Assembly (NCBI GenBank): GCA_002633005.1
Contig: NMRA01000103.1
Coordinates: 222,690-286,689, forward strand
Direction: 5' to 3'
Origin: Phoronis australis
Lineage: Eukaryota; Phoronida; Phoronidae
Length of the DNA stretch: 64,000 bases
In this document: positions 11,570 to 22,058 of the stretch, piece after piece
How the letters are laid out: every line of letters begins with the position of its first letter
How positions within the stretch are numbered: the first letter of the stretch is position 1
Program-made: the position numbers and the translations under genes
The notes under the pieces: generated by a model
The model's input: the letters and a program-made list of their open reading frames with translations, nothing else
Told to the model about the DNA's origin: nothing
The model's database searches: none

Positions 11570-11918
11570 GTCAAGTATTCAATTATAAAAATTGTCAGTG
11601 TTATATGTGATTAATATTTGTCGTGTATGTTAATTGACTTTTTATCATGTTCATTGTTGTTTTATGTATATTAATTGACCTGCTTCCATGTTTATTATGT
11701 GTCGTGTGTATTAAATGTCAAGTTACTGTGTTTGTGTGTCGTGCATATTATTTGATTTCTTACCATGTATTGTGTGACGTGTACATTAATTGCAATTCTA
11801 TCAATGTTATTATGTGGTGTATATTACTTGACTTTGTATCATGTATGTTGTGGGTGTTGTATATTTCTTGATTTGCTACTGTGTAATCTGTACATTAATT
11901 GACCTATTCCTCCTAAAG

Positions 11919-11960
11919 ATTGAGAAGACGACAGACGGCGGCCGCCATGACATCACACAG
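11919..11960 (+). CDS. Candidate micro-exon, copy 3
   Basis: 42 nt, IEKTTDGGRHDITQ in the first frame; flanks intact. Confidence 0.4.
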
Positions 11961-12306
11961 GTCAAGTATTCAATTATCTAGATTCTCTGTATTATAATGT
12001 ATATTACATGTTGTTTATATTAGTTGGCTGTATATCATGGTCATTTTGTGTTTTGTGTATATTAATTGACCTGCTTCCATGTTTATTCTGTCGTGTGTAT
12101 TAATTGTCAAGTTATGATGTTTGTTTATCGTGCATATTGTTTGATTTCTTGCCATGTATTGTTTGCCACGAATATTAATTGCAATTTTATCAAGGGTATT
12201 ATGTGGTGTATATTATTTGGTTAGTATCATGTATGTTGTGGGTATTGTATACTTGTGGAATTGCTACTGTGTAATCTGTACAATAATTTACCTATTCCTC
12301 CTAAAG

Positions 12307-12348
12307 ATCAAGAAGAAGACAGACGGCGGCCGCCAGGATCTCACACAG
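12307..12348 (+). CDS. Candidate micro-exon, copy 4
   Basis: 42 nt, IKKKTDGGRQDLTQ. Two of its differences from the consensus (ATT to ATC, GAC to GAT) are silent in this frame. Confidence 0.4.
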
Positions 12349-12695
12349 GTCAAGTATTCAATTAATTAAATTCTCAGTATTATAACGTATATTGCATGTT
12401 GTGTATATTAGTTGGCTTTATATTATGTTTATAGTGTGTATTGTGTATATTAATTGACCTGCTTCTATGTTTATTGTGTCATGTGCATTACTTGTCAAGT
12501 TATGATGTTTGTTTGTCGTGCATATTGTTTGATTTCTTACCATGTATTGTTTGCCGTGAACATTAATTGCAATTTTATCAAGGGTATTATCTGGTGTATA
12601 TTATTTGACTTTGTATCATGTATTTTGTGGGTTATGTTTATTTGTCGATTTGCTACTGTGTATTCTGTACATTAATTGACCTATTCCTCCTTAAG

Positions 12696-12737
12696 ATTAA
12701 GAAGAAGACAGACGGCGGCCGCCAGGACATCACACAG
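12696..12737 (+). CDS. Candidate micro-exon, copy 5
   Basis: 42 nt, IKKKTDGGRQDITQ, with intact acceptor (CCTCCTTAAG) and donor (CAG then GTCAAG). Confidence 0.4.
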
Positions 12738-13436
12738 GTCAAGTATTCAATTTCTTAAATTGTCAGTGATATTATGTATATTATTTTTCGTGTATTTTAA
12801 TTGGCTTTTGATCATGTTCCTTTGTGTTATGTACACTAAATGAGCTGTTATCATATTTGTTGTCGTGTACATAAATGAACCTTTTATCATGTTTATTGTT
12901 TGCCGCTTATACTAATGGACCTGTTGTCATGTTTATTGTGTCTTGTATATGATTTTGTTTTGTTATCATGTATTGTGTGTAGTGTACATGTACATTGATT
13001 GAATTGTTATCGTGTGTATACATTGATGTATATTAATTGACTTGTGATCATGTATGTTGTGGTTGGTGTATGTTTGTTGAATTGCTACTGTGTATCATGT
13101 GCATTGATTGATCTACTTAAATTCTCAGTGTTATCATGTATATTACAAGTCGTGTTTATAAATTGACATTTTATCTTGTTCGTTGTGTGTTTTGTTTATA
13201 TTATTTGACCTGCATTCATGTTTGTTGTGTGTCGTGTCAAGTTATTATATTTTTGTGTCGTGCATATTAATGATTTCTTAAGATTATTGTGTGACGTGTT
13301 CATTCATTGTAATTGAACAAGGGTATTATTTGGTGTATATTACTTGAATTTGTATCATGCGTGTTGTGGGTGTTATATGGTTGTTGAATATTGCTTCAGT
13401 GTAATTTGTACATTAATCGACCTATTCCCCCTAAAG

Positions 13437-13473
13437 ACGGACGACAGACGGCGGCCGCCAGGACATCAAACAG
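13437..13473 (+). pseudogene. Candidate micro-exon, copy 6, frame-shifted
   Basis: The core is 37 nt instead of 42 (five bases lost at its 5' part), and the donor has become CAG then GTCAAT. Inclusion would shift the frame, so this copy is either skipped or dead. Confidence 0.45.
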
Positions 13474-13826
13474 GTCAATATTCAATTACTTAAACCTCTT
13501 GTGTTATCAGGTACGTAATTTGTCGTGTATATTAATTGACTTTCTATCATGTTCATTGTGTTTGTTGTGTATATTAATTGACCTGCTTTCATGTTTATTG
13601 TGTGTCATGTGTATTAATTGTCAATTTATTATGTTTGTGTGTCGTGCATATTATTTGATTTCTTACCATTTATTGTTTATTGTATACATTAATTGCATTT
13701 TATCAATGGTATTATGTGGTGTATATTACTTGACCTTGTATCATGTATGTTGTGGGTGTTGTACATGTATATTTGTTGAGTTGCTTCTATTTTTCACGAA
13801 CATTATCTGATCTGTTCCTCCTTAAG

Positions 13827-13868
13827 ATTAAGAAGACGACAGTCGGCGGCCGCCACCACATCAACCAG
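13827..13868 (+). CDS. Candidate micro-exon, copy 7
   Basis: 42 nt, IKKTTVGGRHHINQ, the most diverged intact copy; length and splice flanks kept. Confidence 0.35.
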
Positions 13869-14039
13869 GTCAAGTATTCAATTGCTTAAATCGTCAGTTT
13901 TATCTTTTATATTATTTGTCGTGTAGATATTTTGACTTTTTGTCACGTTTATTTTGTGCCTTGTCTATTAATTGACTTATTATAATGTATACCGTGAAGC
14001 GTGTATTATTGTATACTAATTGAGAGGTCTTTCTTGAAG

Positions 14040-14081
14040 TTGAAGAGGACAACAGAATGAGGCCACCCCGACATGAAATAG
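14040..14081 (+). pseudogene. Decayed micro-exon, copy 8
   Basis: Recognisable by GAAGAGGACAACAGA and GGCCACCCCGACAT, but it has two in-frame stops in the first frame and the donor GT is now GC. It lies only about 210 bp after copy 7, so the last unit is shortened. Confidence 0.5.
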
Positions 14082-14226
14082 GCCAAGATGTAAGGTAAAC
14101 ATTTTCCCCGCAACGTGTATGTTAAAATATCAAAAAATGCAGAGAATGTAATTTGTTATGGGTTTTTTATTACTTGCACTGAACGGCTTGATTTGTGTTT
14201 TGTCGACTTTGTAATTCTCGCTGCAG

Positions 14227-14386
14227 GTTTGAGGCCACCATAATACCCACGAACAGACAAGATTTCGGGGAGAGTATAACTTTTGTCTTGCGCACGTGTT
14301 TTGTCACCTCAGAAACACGTTGCTTTTGTTACCATAATCACGTACTACAGCGTTTATTGATGTTTTATACTTTTATGATCGATTAA
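14227..14386 (+). CDS. Possible terminal exon after the micro-exon array
   Basis: An acceptor (CGCTGCAG, AG at 14225-14226) is followed by an open frame of about 52 codons that ends at TAA (14384-14386), with an AATAAA at 14437-14442. The frame joins the second reading frame of the micro-exons (split codon AG + G). In the first frame the product would stop two codons after the junction. There is no recognisable domain, so it is supported only by position and signals. Confidence 0.25.
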
Positions 14387-14436
14387 GATATTTCACTTAC
14401 CATGGAAACGTATTCTCAGCCTGTGTTTTCTATTGT

Positions 14437-14442
14437 AATAAA
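14437..14442 (+). promoter_or_regulatory. Poly(A) signal candidate
   Basis: AATAAA about 50 bp after the stop codon of the candidate terminal exon. Confidence 0.4.
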
Positions 14443-14444
14443 AA

Positions 14445-16970
14445 CGAATAACAATTCTGGTTTTGGCATGTTCAGCTTCCATTTTACTACGCTGACAAAC
14501 GACATTATATTGCGTCAGGTTTGGCGGCATTTATTCTCCCAAAAGCCTTCAAAAATGTAACTCTTGTCTTTGGAAACATTACGTTAATACATTCGCAGAC
14601 AAAATTGTCTTTACATTTCTACAAACCTACTATGTGAGTTTTTTATCGTGACCTTTTCGCTGTACGTGGTTGTAATAACGGAGGTGGGTGATTGTTAAGT
14701 TACTTGAGGTTGCTGAACTCTTGTTTCTTTTGAAAATAAAAAAAACTACCCAACAAGGGTATAATTCCTTTCTCTAACAATAATTAAGGAAAAACATATT
14801 AAGTTTTTCCAACACCACACAGTAAACAACAAGGACGCAGCAACTTTAAATCCAAATTTTGATACTCATGTTTGAGCACATTGGCTCTCTACCAAAACAG
14901 CTGTTGAAATGCAAACTAACTATTGAACAATCACCCGGGGTCATGATGCAAGGCAGCAGGCATGTCTTTGACATGAAGTCTGGGTTCAAGTCCCAGTGAC
15001 CCCTACATTCCGATAGAAAGTTTGCTTTCAACAAGCCAGAGTCTGTTTTGAATACTAAACAGAAGATACAAGTCAATCACATGGCACTGGGTAATTCTTT
15101 TTCGTATGTTTGTCAAACTGAGTCTCTGAATAGGACAATTCCTTGCTTGATGCACATAATTTCTCACGTGGGCGCGTTGCTAAAACTTAACATATGCCTT
15201 TTTATCTCTTTCAGATATCATTGGTTTAGCCAATGAAGAATACCTGGGACTGCGAATGGTCATCTTTACCCTGTGCTTCAAGGTGACTTCCCGTGATACG
15301 GCCAAAACGAACCTCTGAGGCGAAAACCGAGCAAAGACCCACAATAACTATCACCTTTTTTGACACGAAATGTCTTGATGTGCTTTTGAAGTTTTTCCAA
15401 GAAACTATAATAATTTTGAAAATAACTTGTGGTTTCTTGGGCCAAGACACTAAAAAATACCTTATTTTGTCATGGTCAAGTTTACTAATATTTTCGTATT
15501 AAGCTTGTGTTGGTTCGTTTGGTAAAGTTATCCAATTCAATGCGTATTGTATTTCTAATAGTTCTGCTATGTGCTTTTGTCACTATAAAGGTTCTTTGCT
15601 TCATTTCGTATCGTAATGTGCCGTACATTGTACCATTAATAATTAGCTCCCATTATCAGAGAACTTATGTTGGAATTGTTCGACGAACATTTTGACGTAG
15701 CTGTCATTCTTTATGCAGTTTTTTTCCCTGGTATCTCTTACGCTTTCATGTCACATCACATTTTCTCTTTTTCATGCTCATCTTTATTTTTATTTATTCC
15801 ATACTTTGAAATTCATGACAACTTTGTGTACGTAATAAGATTGATCGTGCAATGACCCTATTTACGCCCATGCACCTATTCCTGAAAAATCATTTTAAAG
15901 AAAAGACTTTGTTCAAGTGTTCACATACGGAGGTATGCTGCTACATGTAAGTGTCTCTAATAACTCACACAGGAGGTTATTCCCTGTAAGCGTAGAGGAT
16001 CATGTCGTTCTTAAAAGATTATCAATGATATCCATTTATTTTCTCATTTTCTGCCTATGTGACGTTTTTTACTTCATTTTACTTGTCTAGAAATTGGTTA
16101 ATGGGTGATGCCGTGTTTACAAAAGAATATCATCACCTGAGCAACTACTACTTTACCCACAGTGTCACGGTGAATACGTTGATGCATCCAAAAATCACAC
16201 TACGCATCAAGAAATGTGACATCGTACATGTATGTAGGGCTGCGTTCTGTAGATGCAAGATTCTTACGAAAACGCAAGAACACAAAAGAGTTCATGGGAT
16301 ATTGTCATGTATTACCAGCTTAGCTCGTGATCACAACTAATCCTTTATTTCGAATGTCTTGGGTCTCTGCTGGGAACAAATACTAGTTCCGTGGTCTGCA
16401 TATGAACCTTAACGTCTCATTCACAAAACATAAATCCAAGGCCATCCATTGAACACTCGTCGCCTCACCTTGGAACCATCGTATATCCGAAGTGTTGGAA
16501 ATCCTGTCGCGATGTTTGATAACTTATAATAATGTGTATTTATTGTTAAAACTGTAATTGATTATATGAATATTAATAATAATGCTGTTGAGTTTGCGAT
16601 TCTTTTTGTTATTTATCATTGTTTTTGAGCATAAGTGCATATGCAGCAAGGGAAACAGTGGCTCTGTGAATTCTGTTTGAGACTGTTATGAAAATCAAGT
16701 CTAAGGTCTTTCAAATCTAAGCATGTTGTCTTCTGGATATATATATACAGTGTAGTTTTGAGAGAACAGTAATTAGTAGTGCTATCTGCTTTTTCTCTAA
16801 AATAAAACCTAATTACACGTTAAAAAGGCCCTCTATAGGTGGTTGAGGCTATTGAGAACAGGCAAATAAGTGCAGTTGGTGTAATGGTTCACTACCAAAA
16901 TTTTCTGAAGAGACTAAATAAATTAATATGTGGCCAGTTTTTGAAACGATACATTATGGCTGTTACAGAC
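14445..16970. other. Non-coding stretch apart from one tRNA-like sequence
   Basis: AT-rich DNA with many short ORFs and no gene model that can be defended. A tRNA-like sequence lies at 14937-15004. Confidence 0.4.
14937..15004 (+). mobile_element. tRNA-like sequence (SINE head or tRNA pseudogene)
   Basis: A perfect 7-bp acceptor-like stem (GGGGTCA at 14937-14943, TGACCCC at 14997-15003) and a perfect T-arm (CTGGG TTCAAGT CCCAG) are present. The element is only 68 nt because the D-arm is short, and the anticodon loop lacks T33. It is therefore a tRNA-derived element or pseudogene rather than a working tRNA gene. Confidence 0.5.
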
Positions 16971-16974
16971 TGCC

Positions 16975-17345
16975 AAATTTGGCTGAGAATCGCTTCTGTG
17001 AAAACTTGCAAAATGATCCGCTTGTGCCACCCAAAGTCAAAACCTGCAAATTTGAAATTGAATTTTTAAAGTTTATACTATTAAATTATTCAACTATAGT
17101 CCTTTAAAACTGTCACTGCTTAATTATCAGCTAGCTATACATTCTTGTAAAATGCATTTAAACATATCTATTTTGGCGCCAATTCTGTTGCAAAATGGAG
17201 GGACATGTCACAAAATGAGAAATAATGGTTGAAAATTTTTGAAAATCGAAATTTTACTACATCTCACCAAACCAAACACATGACCTAAGTCTAAACAAAA
17301 TTTGTGATTTTGGGAGTAGTCTCTTAGGCTACCTGTTGGTTTTTA
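16975..17345 (+). repeat. Interspersed repeat, copy A
   Basis: About 370 bp aligning in direct orientation with 22495-22865. Shared blocks include TTAAATTATTCAA, GTCCTTTAAAA, AAAATGCATT, GCAAAATGGAGG, TTCTCACCAAA-type and TGTGATTTTGGG sequences. By eye identity is around 75-80%. No coding capacity was recognised. Confidence 0.8.
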
Positions 17346-19240
17346 TATGGAGTTTGTATGAACACGACAGAGAATTGCTTGGCGTGAAAATACTGTTGCA
17401 TTCGCCTGCTTTACGGAAATGTGGATACGCGTCTTTAAACGGCTTGGTTGTGACATTGTTGTTGGCAGCGCCTCCTCAAATACACGGACATTCCATTTTG
17501 TATCGGTGACGCACTATTGAAATGCGATCACAGATGATAACTGTTTACATAAACTTTAGTGGTACGTGACGGTTTTCAAAAACTGATAGAGTGTTTAACT
17601 TTTTCACAATTGTTTCAAAACATACCTGACTTATATCACAGTTATCCTTTGTTCTGTTCACGTTTCCTAATCGAGAATTCCCAATCTCAGAATAAGATAT
17701 CGAAGGCTGCTCTTGTTTCTAAATAGCAGTCAAGTAAAAACTGCTGTTGGTCCAATAAATGACTTTTTCCGTTTTGGTTAGGAGCTTGCGCTGTATTTTG
17801 CTTCATTTAGGCTTTGGTTCTATCTAACAATTCCAAAATTGTGTTCCAAAGGTTGACTACGTTGTCGAGTTTGTCTGCAGATACTTATTTACTGAGGGGT
17901 TTCGTGTCGAGTTGGCAAGCTATTTTGTCGCGTTGGTGAGTGCTCCAAGTATTTTTATATTTCATTATTGACACTCTTTGTTTTTTTAGCCGTAGGATCG
18001 GTTTTGCCAATCCAAACTTCAGTCTCTGTATTTATTTGCAAATTGCCACTCCCTTAGTGCTTGTATTCCACTCGTACACTTAAAGTGCAAAAAAGAAATT
18101 GTACAACAACGTTCATTCCTTTTGAAAGAAGCAGACAACCCAAGGAATACATGTATTATTAGCAACGAATATTATCGACTTGCAAAAATTTATCTTTTGA
18201 CGGCATTCACTAAAACGACGAGGCAACAGAATCCTTGTTTTAACATTTTGTTGGTTTTGCATTGTTTGAAATTGAAACTAGACAAGATCTTACGAGTTTT
18301 TACAAAGTTTTGATTTTCTCAACAAAGATGTCTACAGAATTTAATATTTTTTATAAACGTAGGTGGTCTTACGATCACGGCCACGTTGCAAAAAGAAGGC
18401 GTTAATTGAAATGTTGCCGGACTTCGAAGATAGATCGTTGATATCAGTAACTCTTCGTTTTTTTAAAAATAGTTGTGATATGTTGTTTTACTATATGAGA
18501 AATTTAGACAACAGCTGAGTTGTTGTGCAATCTTTTGCGTCGGCCTTCGGTGCCATGAAATATATTGCGTCACCTTTTGGCCATTTTTCCCCAATTCTTC
18601 AAACAACTGTTCTTCCACGTGGTTGCTTAAATGCCACAACAAATTATCAGAACTGGTTTCATTTCGTAACAACTCTTTAGAACTTTAATACCAGAAAACC
18701 GAATTTCAAAAGAAATTTTGTAGCAGTCATCCGCCTAGAAGAGATTGAGTGCGTTGAGTTCAGAAATTCCGATTCCAAATTCTGCTTTAATGATCAATGA
18801 GGAGTTGAAGTACACTTTTTTAAGAACAAAAACGGTGAAACTGGTGACGGTGAGTGAATAATTCTCGTTGCTCATTTCAAAATCCAGAACTTTATTGTTT
18901 AGGAAATAATATACTCTCGACAAGTAAATCGACTAACCCTAATATGCGGCCAATTGCAAAGATATTTAACGGGATTATTAAACAATGGCACTCAAAGGAC
19001 GAAATAACATTTCTGTGTTTCTATTTTGAAAATATTTTTGGAGAAACTATTGAATAATCTGAAATTAACTAAATATTCATCGCGATAACAACGTGCTGAG
19101 CCGGAGTATAGGTTATGTTAAAATTCGCCCACAAACAAGTTGCACGAGTTTTACAGATAGAAATCAAATAGCAAAGTCAATAAATTACTCTTTATTATTG
19201 ACATTGTTTAAAAAATGCAAAAAAACAATTGGAATGTACC

Positions 19241-19452
19241 TTAAGATTCTTTAACTCATCGTTTGAGGCTACTAGCGTCGCCTCAGAAAATTTGAAAACT
19301 TGTTCGAGTTTCCTGTCTGATCCCCGGAGTTCCTGTTTTAAAGGTAGGGGTTCGTGTTTTTCGGGCTGGTTAGCTGTTTTGACGGTGCGGGGGTTTGTTC
19401 TCGAATCCGGGAAATCTGTTTTACACCGGGATTCCAATTTTGACGGAACACC
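19241..19452 (-). CDS. Possible orphan exon, charged and helical
   Basis: On the minus strand an acceptor-like GCTCATTTAG precedes an open frame of about 70 codons that ends at a donor-like CTTAAG then GTACAT. The product is Lys/Glu/Arg-rich, with a stretch KLEQVFKFSEATLVASNDEL that could form a coiled coil. The plus strand of the same segment is also open. GC content is higher than nearby. No family was recognised and no partner exon was found. Confidence 0.25.
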
Positions 19453-20399
19453 CTAAATGAGCTATTATCTCGTTGCTACTGACTTTATCACGCCTGCGCG
19501 ACATCTGTTGGGTCATAGTCGGAAACCCGGAGGAAAATCTTCGGAAATACTCGGTCCCACGTGTGTGACAAGTTAAACTTAAGTCTACCTTGTTCAGAGA
19601 GGGATTATTCTATCCTTTTCTAAAAGTACTCTTTTACAACAAGTTCAAACCATTTTGCTTGGTCTAGGATCTATAGGCCTACATCATATACGTCAAACGT
19701 ATGAGCCCAATGGATGATGGTCAATTATTCTCAAGTAGATAGATCATCGACGATTTCTGGGGTATCCTAATAGTTTTACCGTACCCCTAAAACCAGTGTT
19801 TGGGTTATAGTGTCCAAAATACGACGGCGAAATGTTTCATCATGGGTGTTAGTCGGCTAGTAATTAACTTTCACAGATCAACTCCTCTTTTACTGTAATA
19901 ACCATAAAAAACGTTGCAAAGCTGCTGTAGGACTGGCTTACTAGACGCAGTTGGAAGCAAAACTCAGGCACACACAATGTGAAAAAATTCACCTTCAAAA
20001 AGTTTCACAAATATTTTAATTCGAATTTCTTTAAAAGTATTTGTCTTGAATCCACTATTAAACATGGAACATATGTGTATGACAGCGCAACCGTCGACAC
20101 GCAGACCACCAGTGGTTACTAAAAACTTCACAATTCAGTTAAACTGAGCAAAAATTGTTATTCAAACCGTCATTTGAACTACGAAATACCTTACCGGATC
20201 ATCTAATATCTTTGCCGAGCACGAGAGTGCAATGCGATACAATTACTGCACCTACGGTCAGACATCCGTACGAAAAAAGCTTTTGTGTCAATGGAGGCAT
20301 AGTATAGTTCATCAATTGGCGCAAAATGTTTAGTATTCTGAATACACCGCAGCACACAACAAATCGTCTGCTTTTCTGAACTCATATTCATGTGGCTCC

Positions 20400-20665
20400 A
20401 TGAGTATGTTGACAGCGCAACTCATGAGCGCACCCAGCCTTCAATATGGGGGTCTCGAATGACTGGCGATCTGGACCTTTTGCTGACAAAAAAGCGGGAG
20501 GACTAAAAAACGGGATACCACCTTCACTGTGCGTATGCGCCTTTTTAGTGGACTTTTGTCTTGTTTTCTCGGACTTTTTGTTTCTCTGAGGCGGACGTTT
20601 TTGCCCATTTCGCCAAATGGGGGGACTCGCCCCCCGAGCCCCTCTGGGTGCGCGCATGAACATGT
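20400..20665. other. GC-rich island, possible transposon fragment
   Basis: A 270-bp stretch with G/C runs (GGGGGGACTCGCCCCCCGAG) in AT-rich surroundings. The minus strand is open for 91 codons, very basic and without known motifs. I judge it repeat-derived rather than a gene. Confidence 0.3.
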
Positions 20666-21122
20666 AACTGGTCGAGATTGGGCAACTTGACCGATTTGCG
20701 CACCACAGAATTTGCCGCTTCCGATCTAAGACACGTGCATGGTTAGTTAAATTGCATCAGGCTTCTGAATGCTATCGTTCTGTAGACAATGGGAATATCA
20801 TAAACGGTTTAGAGTATTTTTAAATTTTCGTTTTGAAAGTATGTTAATAGCATACTTGAATAGTTCGTGAAAGGCACAGGTAATTAGGTTTTTGAATTTT
20901 GAAAATTGGACAAGAAATGTGACTTTTACAACTTAAAACATTCATTTAATGTTGCAATAAAATGCTCCTCATTAATTCTGCTGCGTGTGCAACATAATTG
21001 GGCCAATTACCAAACTGCCAGGCAGCAGTTGGATTTTGAGGTAAGCCAAGTGTCATCGTACAATTCCTGTCATGTATGGTAACAATTTCTGTGAAATGCG
21101 ACCAAAATACATCGAATGACAT

Positions 21123-21265
21123 GGGCGGCGTAGCACTGAAAAAAGTGGGGGGGGGGCTAAAGCCCGCTCAGCCACCTTGTGGTGCACCGCCTATAAACCG
21201 TGTTCGGCGTAGCACTAAAAAAGTGGGGTCTATAGCCCCACCCCCCTATGGTGCGCCGCCTATGT
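21123..21265. repeat. Two tandem GC-rich units, probable transposon ends
   Basis: Units at about 21123-21195 and 21205-21265 share GGCGTAGCACT, AAAAAAGTGGGG and TGGTGC(A/G)CCGCCTAT. Their outer borders (GGCGGCGTAG and CCGCCTATG) resemble terminal repeats of short DNA elements. Confidence 0.55.
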
Positions 21266-21537
21266 ATGAAACCTCTTGCTGTAGCACGCTTGCAAAGGAT
21301 TTCTGTTGTGTTGGCTTTCTGCTTGTTACACTCCTTCACAGTGCTATAGATGTCGCTGTGTCAGGAGGTATGCGCTTGTGAGTCTTCGCAAAGGCAACAT
21401 TCCGTTTTTTGCAATGCCGAGCAACCAATGCGCATTTCAGGAACGTTTCTTTAGACAGTACAGTACACAGCAGCGATAAAAGACATGTGAAAGCCAACCA
21501 AAACATTACAAAAACAAAGACATAATTTCTAACATTC

Positions 21538-21592
21538 TTTATTTCAACACATTCCCTATCTACCAGTTACGTTCCTAAACTGTTCATTTATT
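21538..21592 (-). promoter_or_regulatory. Two poly(A) signals of the Ly6/mucin gene
   Basis: AATAAA on the minus strand at 21592-21587 and 21543-21538, about 280 and 330 bp past the stop codon at 21869. They place the 3' end of the transcript near 21.52 kb. Confidence 0.6.
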
Positions 21593-21868
21593 GAAAAACA
21601 AGACATCTGGAAAATCGGTCCCAAGAAAGCATTCAAATCGCTCAAAGTATATATGATTAAATAAATCTGCAAAAGTACATTTTCCGCGAGGCGGCCAAAG
21701 CAATTGATATCGTGAAAGCTTGAAAAGCAAAAATTATCAGTAATACTACTATAAGCAAGACAATACTTGGTACCTCAAATAGGACATTCGTCTTCCATTT
21801 TTGAAGTAATGCATAACCTACTTAAGTCAAATCAGCCACGACTGTAGACGGCGCGTGTTGTGAGAGAT

Positions 21869-22058
21869 CTAACACATAAATGGGTACAAATCTTCGCCCT
21901 TTGGAACGAGTGGTTTGTTGCACTTCGACTTGGCGCAGCAGAAACCGCAGTGGTCTGTGGTGACAGTGTTCGAGATGCCGTAAAGTATATTAATGCACGA
22001 CATTTGTTCACAGGAATGGATGAAATACGAGAGTTGGCACTCAGACTTGGAGACACAG
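21869..22058 (-). CDS. Exon 7: second half of Ly6/uPAR domain 2 and C-terminus
   Basis: Acceptor TTATTTCCTTCCAG, phase 2, matching exon 6 (split codon CG+C, Arg). The 62 codons begin CVSKSECQLSYF and include CGFCCAKSKCN, the domain end. The tail KPLVPKGEDLYPFMC is polar with a final cysteine and no GPI-type hydrophobic end. Stop TAG at 21871-21869. Confidence 0.85.

Larger units (their letters stand above)
10969..14110 (+). repeat. Tandem array, about 390-bp units, each with a 42-nt exon-like core
   Basis: GT-rich, AT-rich units are repeated with a spacing of 375-394 bp between successive cores (one interval is double). Each unit contains the same order: TTAATTGACCTGCTTCCATG, TTGATTTCTTACCATG, a GTGTAATCTGTACATTAATT block, a pyrimidine tract CCTATTCCTCCTAAAG, a 42-nt GC-rich core, then GTCAAGTATTCAATTA. 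The core ends look like a splice acceptor and donor. Six cores are 42 nt long, one is 37 nt, the last is decayed and one unit has lost its core entirely. The units run straight into the upstream gap. Confidence 0.9.
17346..21520. other. Intergenic stretch, no assured gene
   Basis: Mainly AT-rich single-copy-looking DNA. Three parts stand out: an exon-like minus-strand ORF at 19241-19452, a GC-rich segment at 20400-20660, and tandem GC-rich units at 21123-21265. Confidence 0.4.

Noticed and set aside
10969-14110. CRISPR-like array
   Set aside because: Regularly spaced conserved blocks, but the 390-bp period, conserved inter-core sequence and eukaryotic context rule out a CRISPR array.
14937-15004. 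Functional tRNA gene
   Set aside because: Acceptor and T stems are perfect, but the D-arm is too short and the anticodon loop lacks T33.
20388-20663. 91-codon basic minus-strand ORF
   Set aside because: In a GC-rich repeat-like island with G/C runs; no motif.
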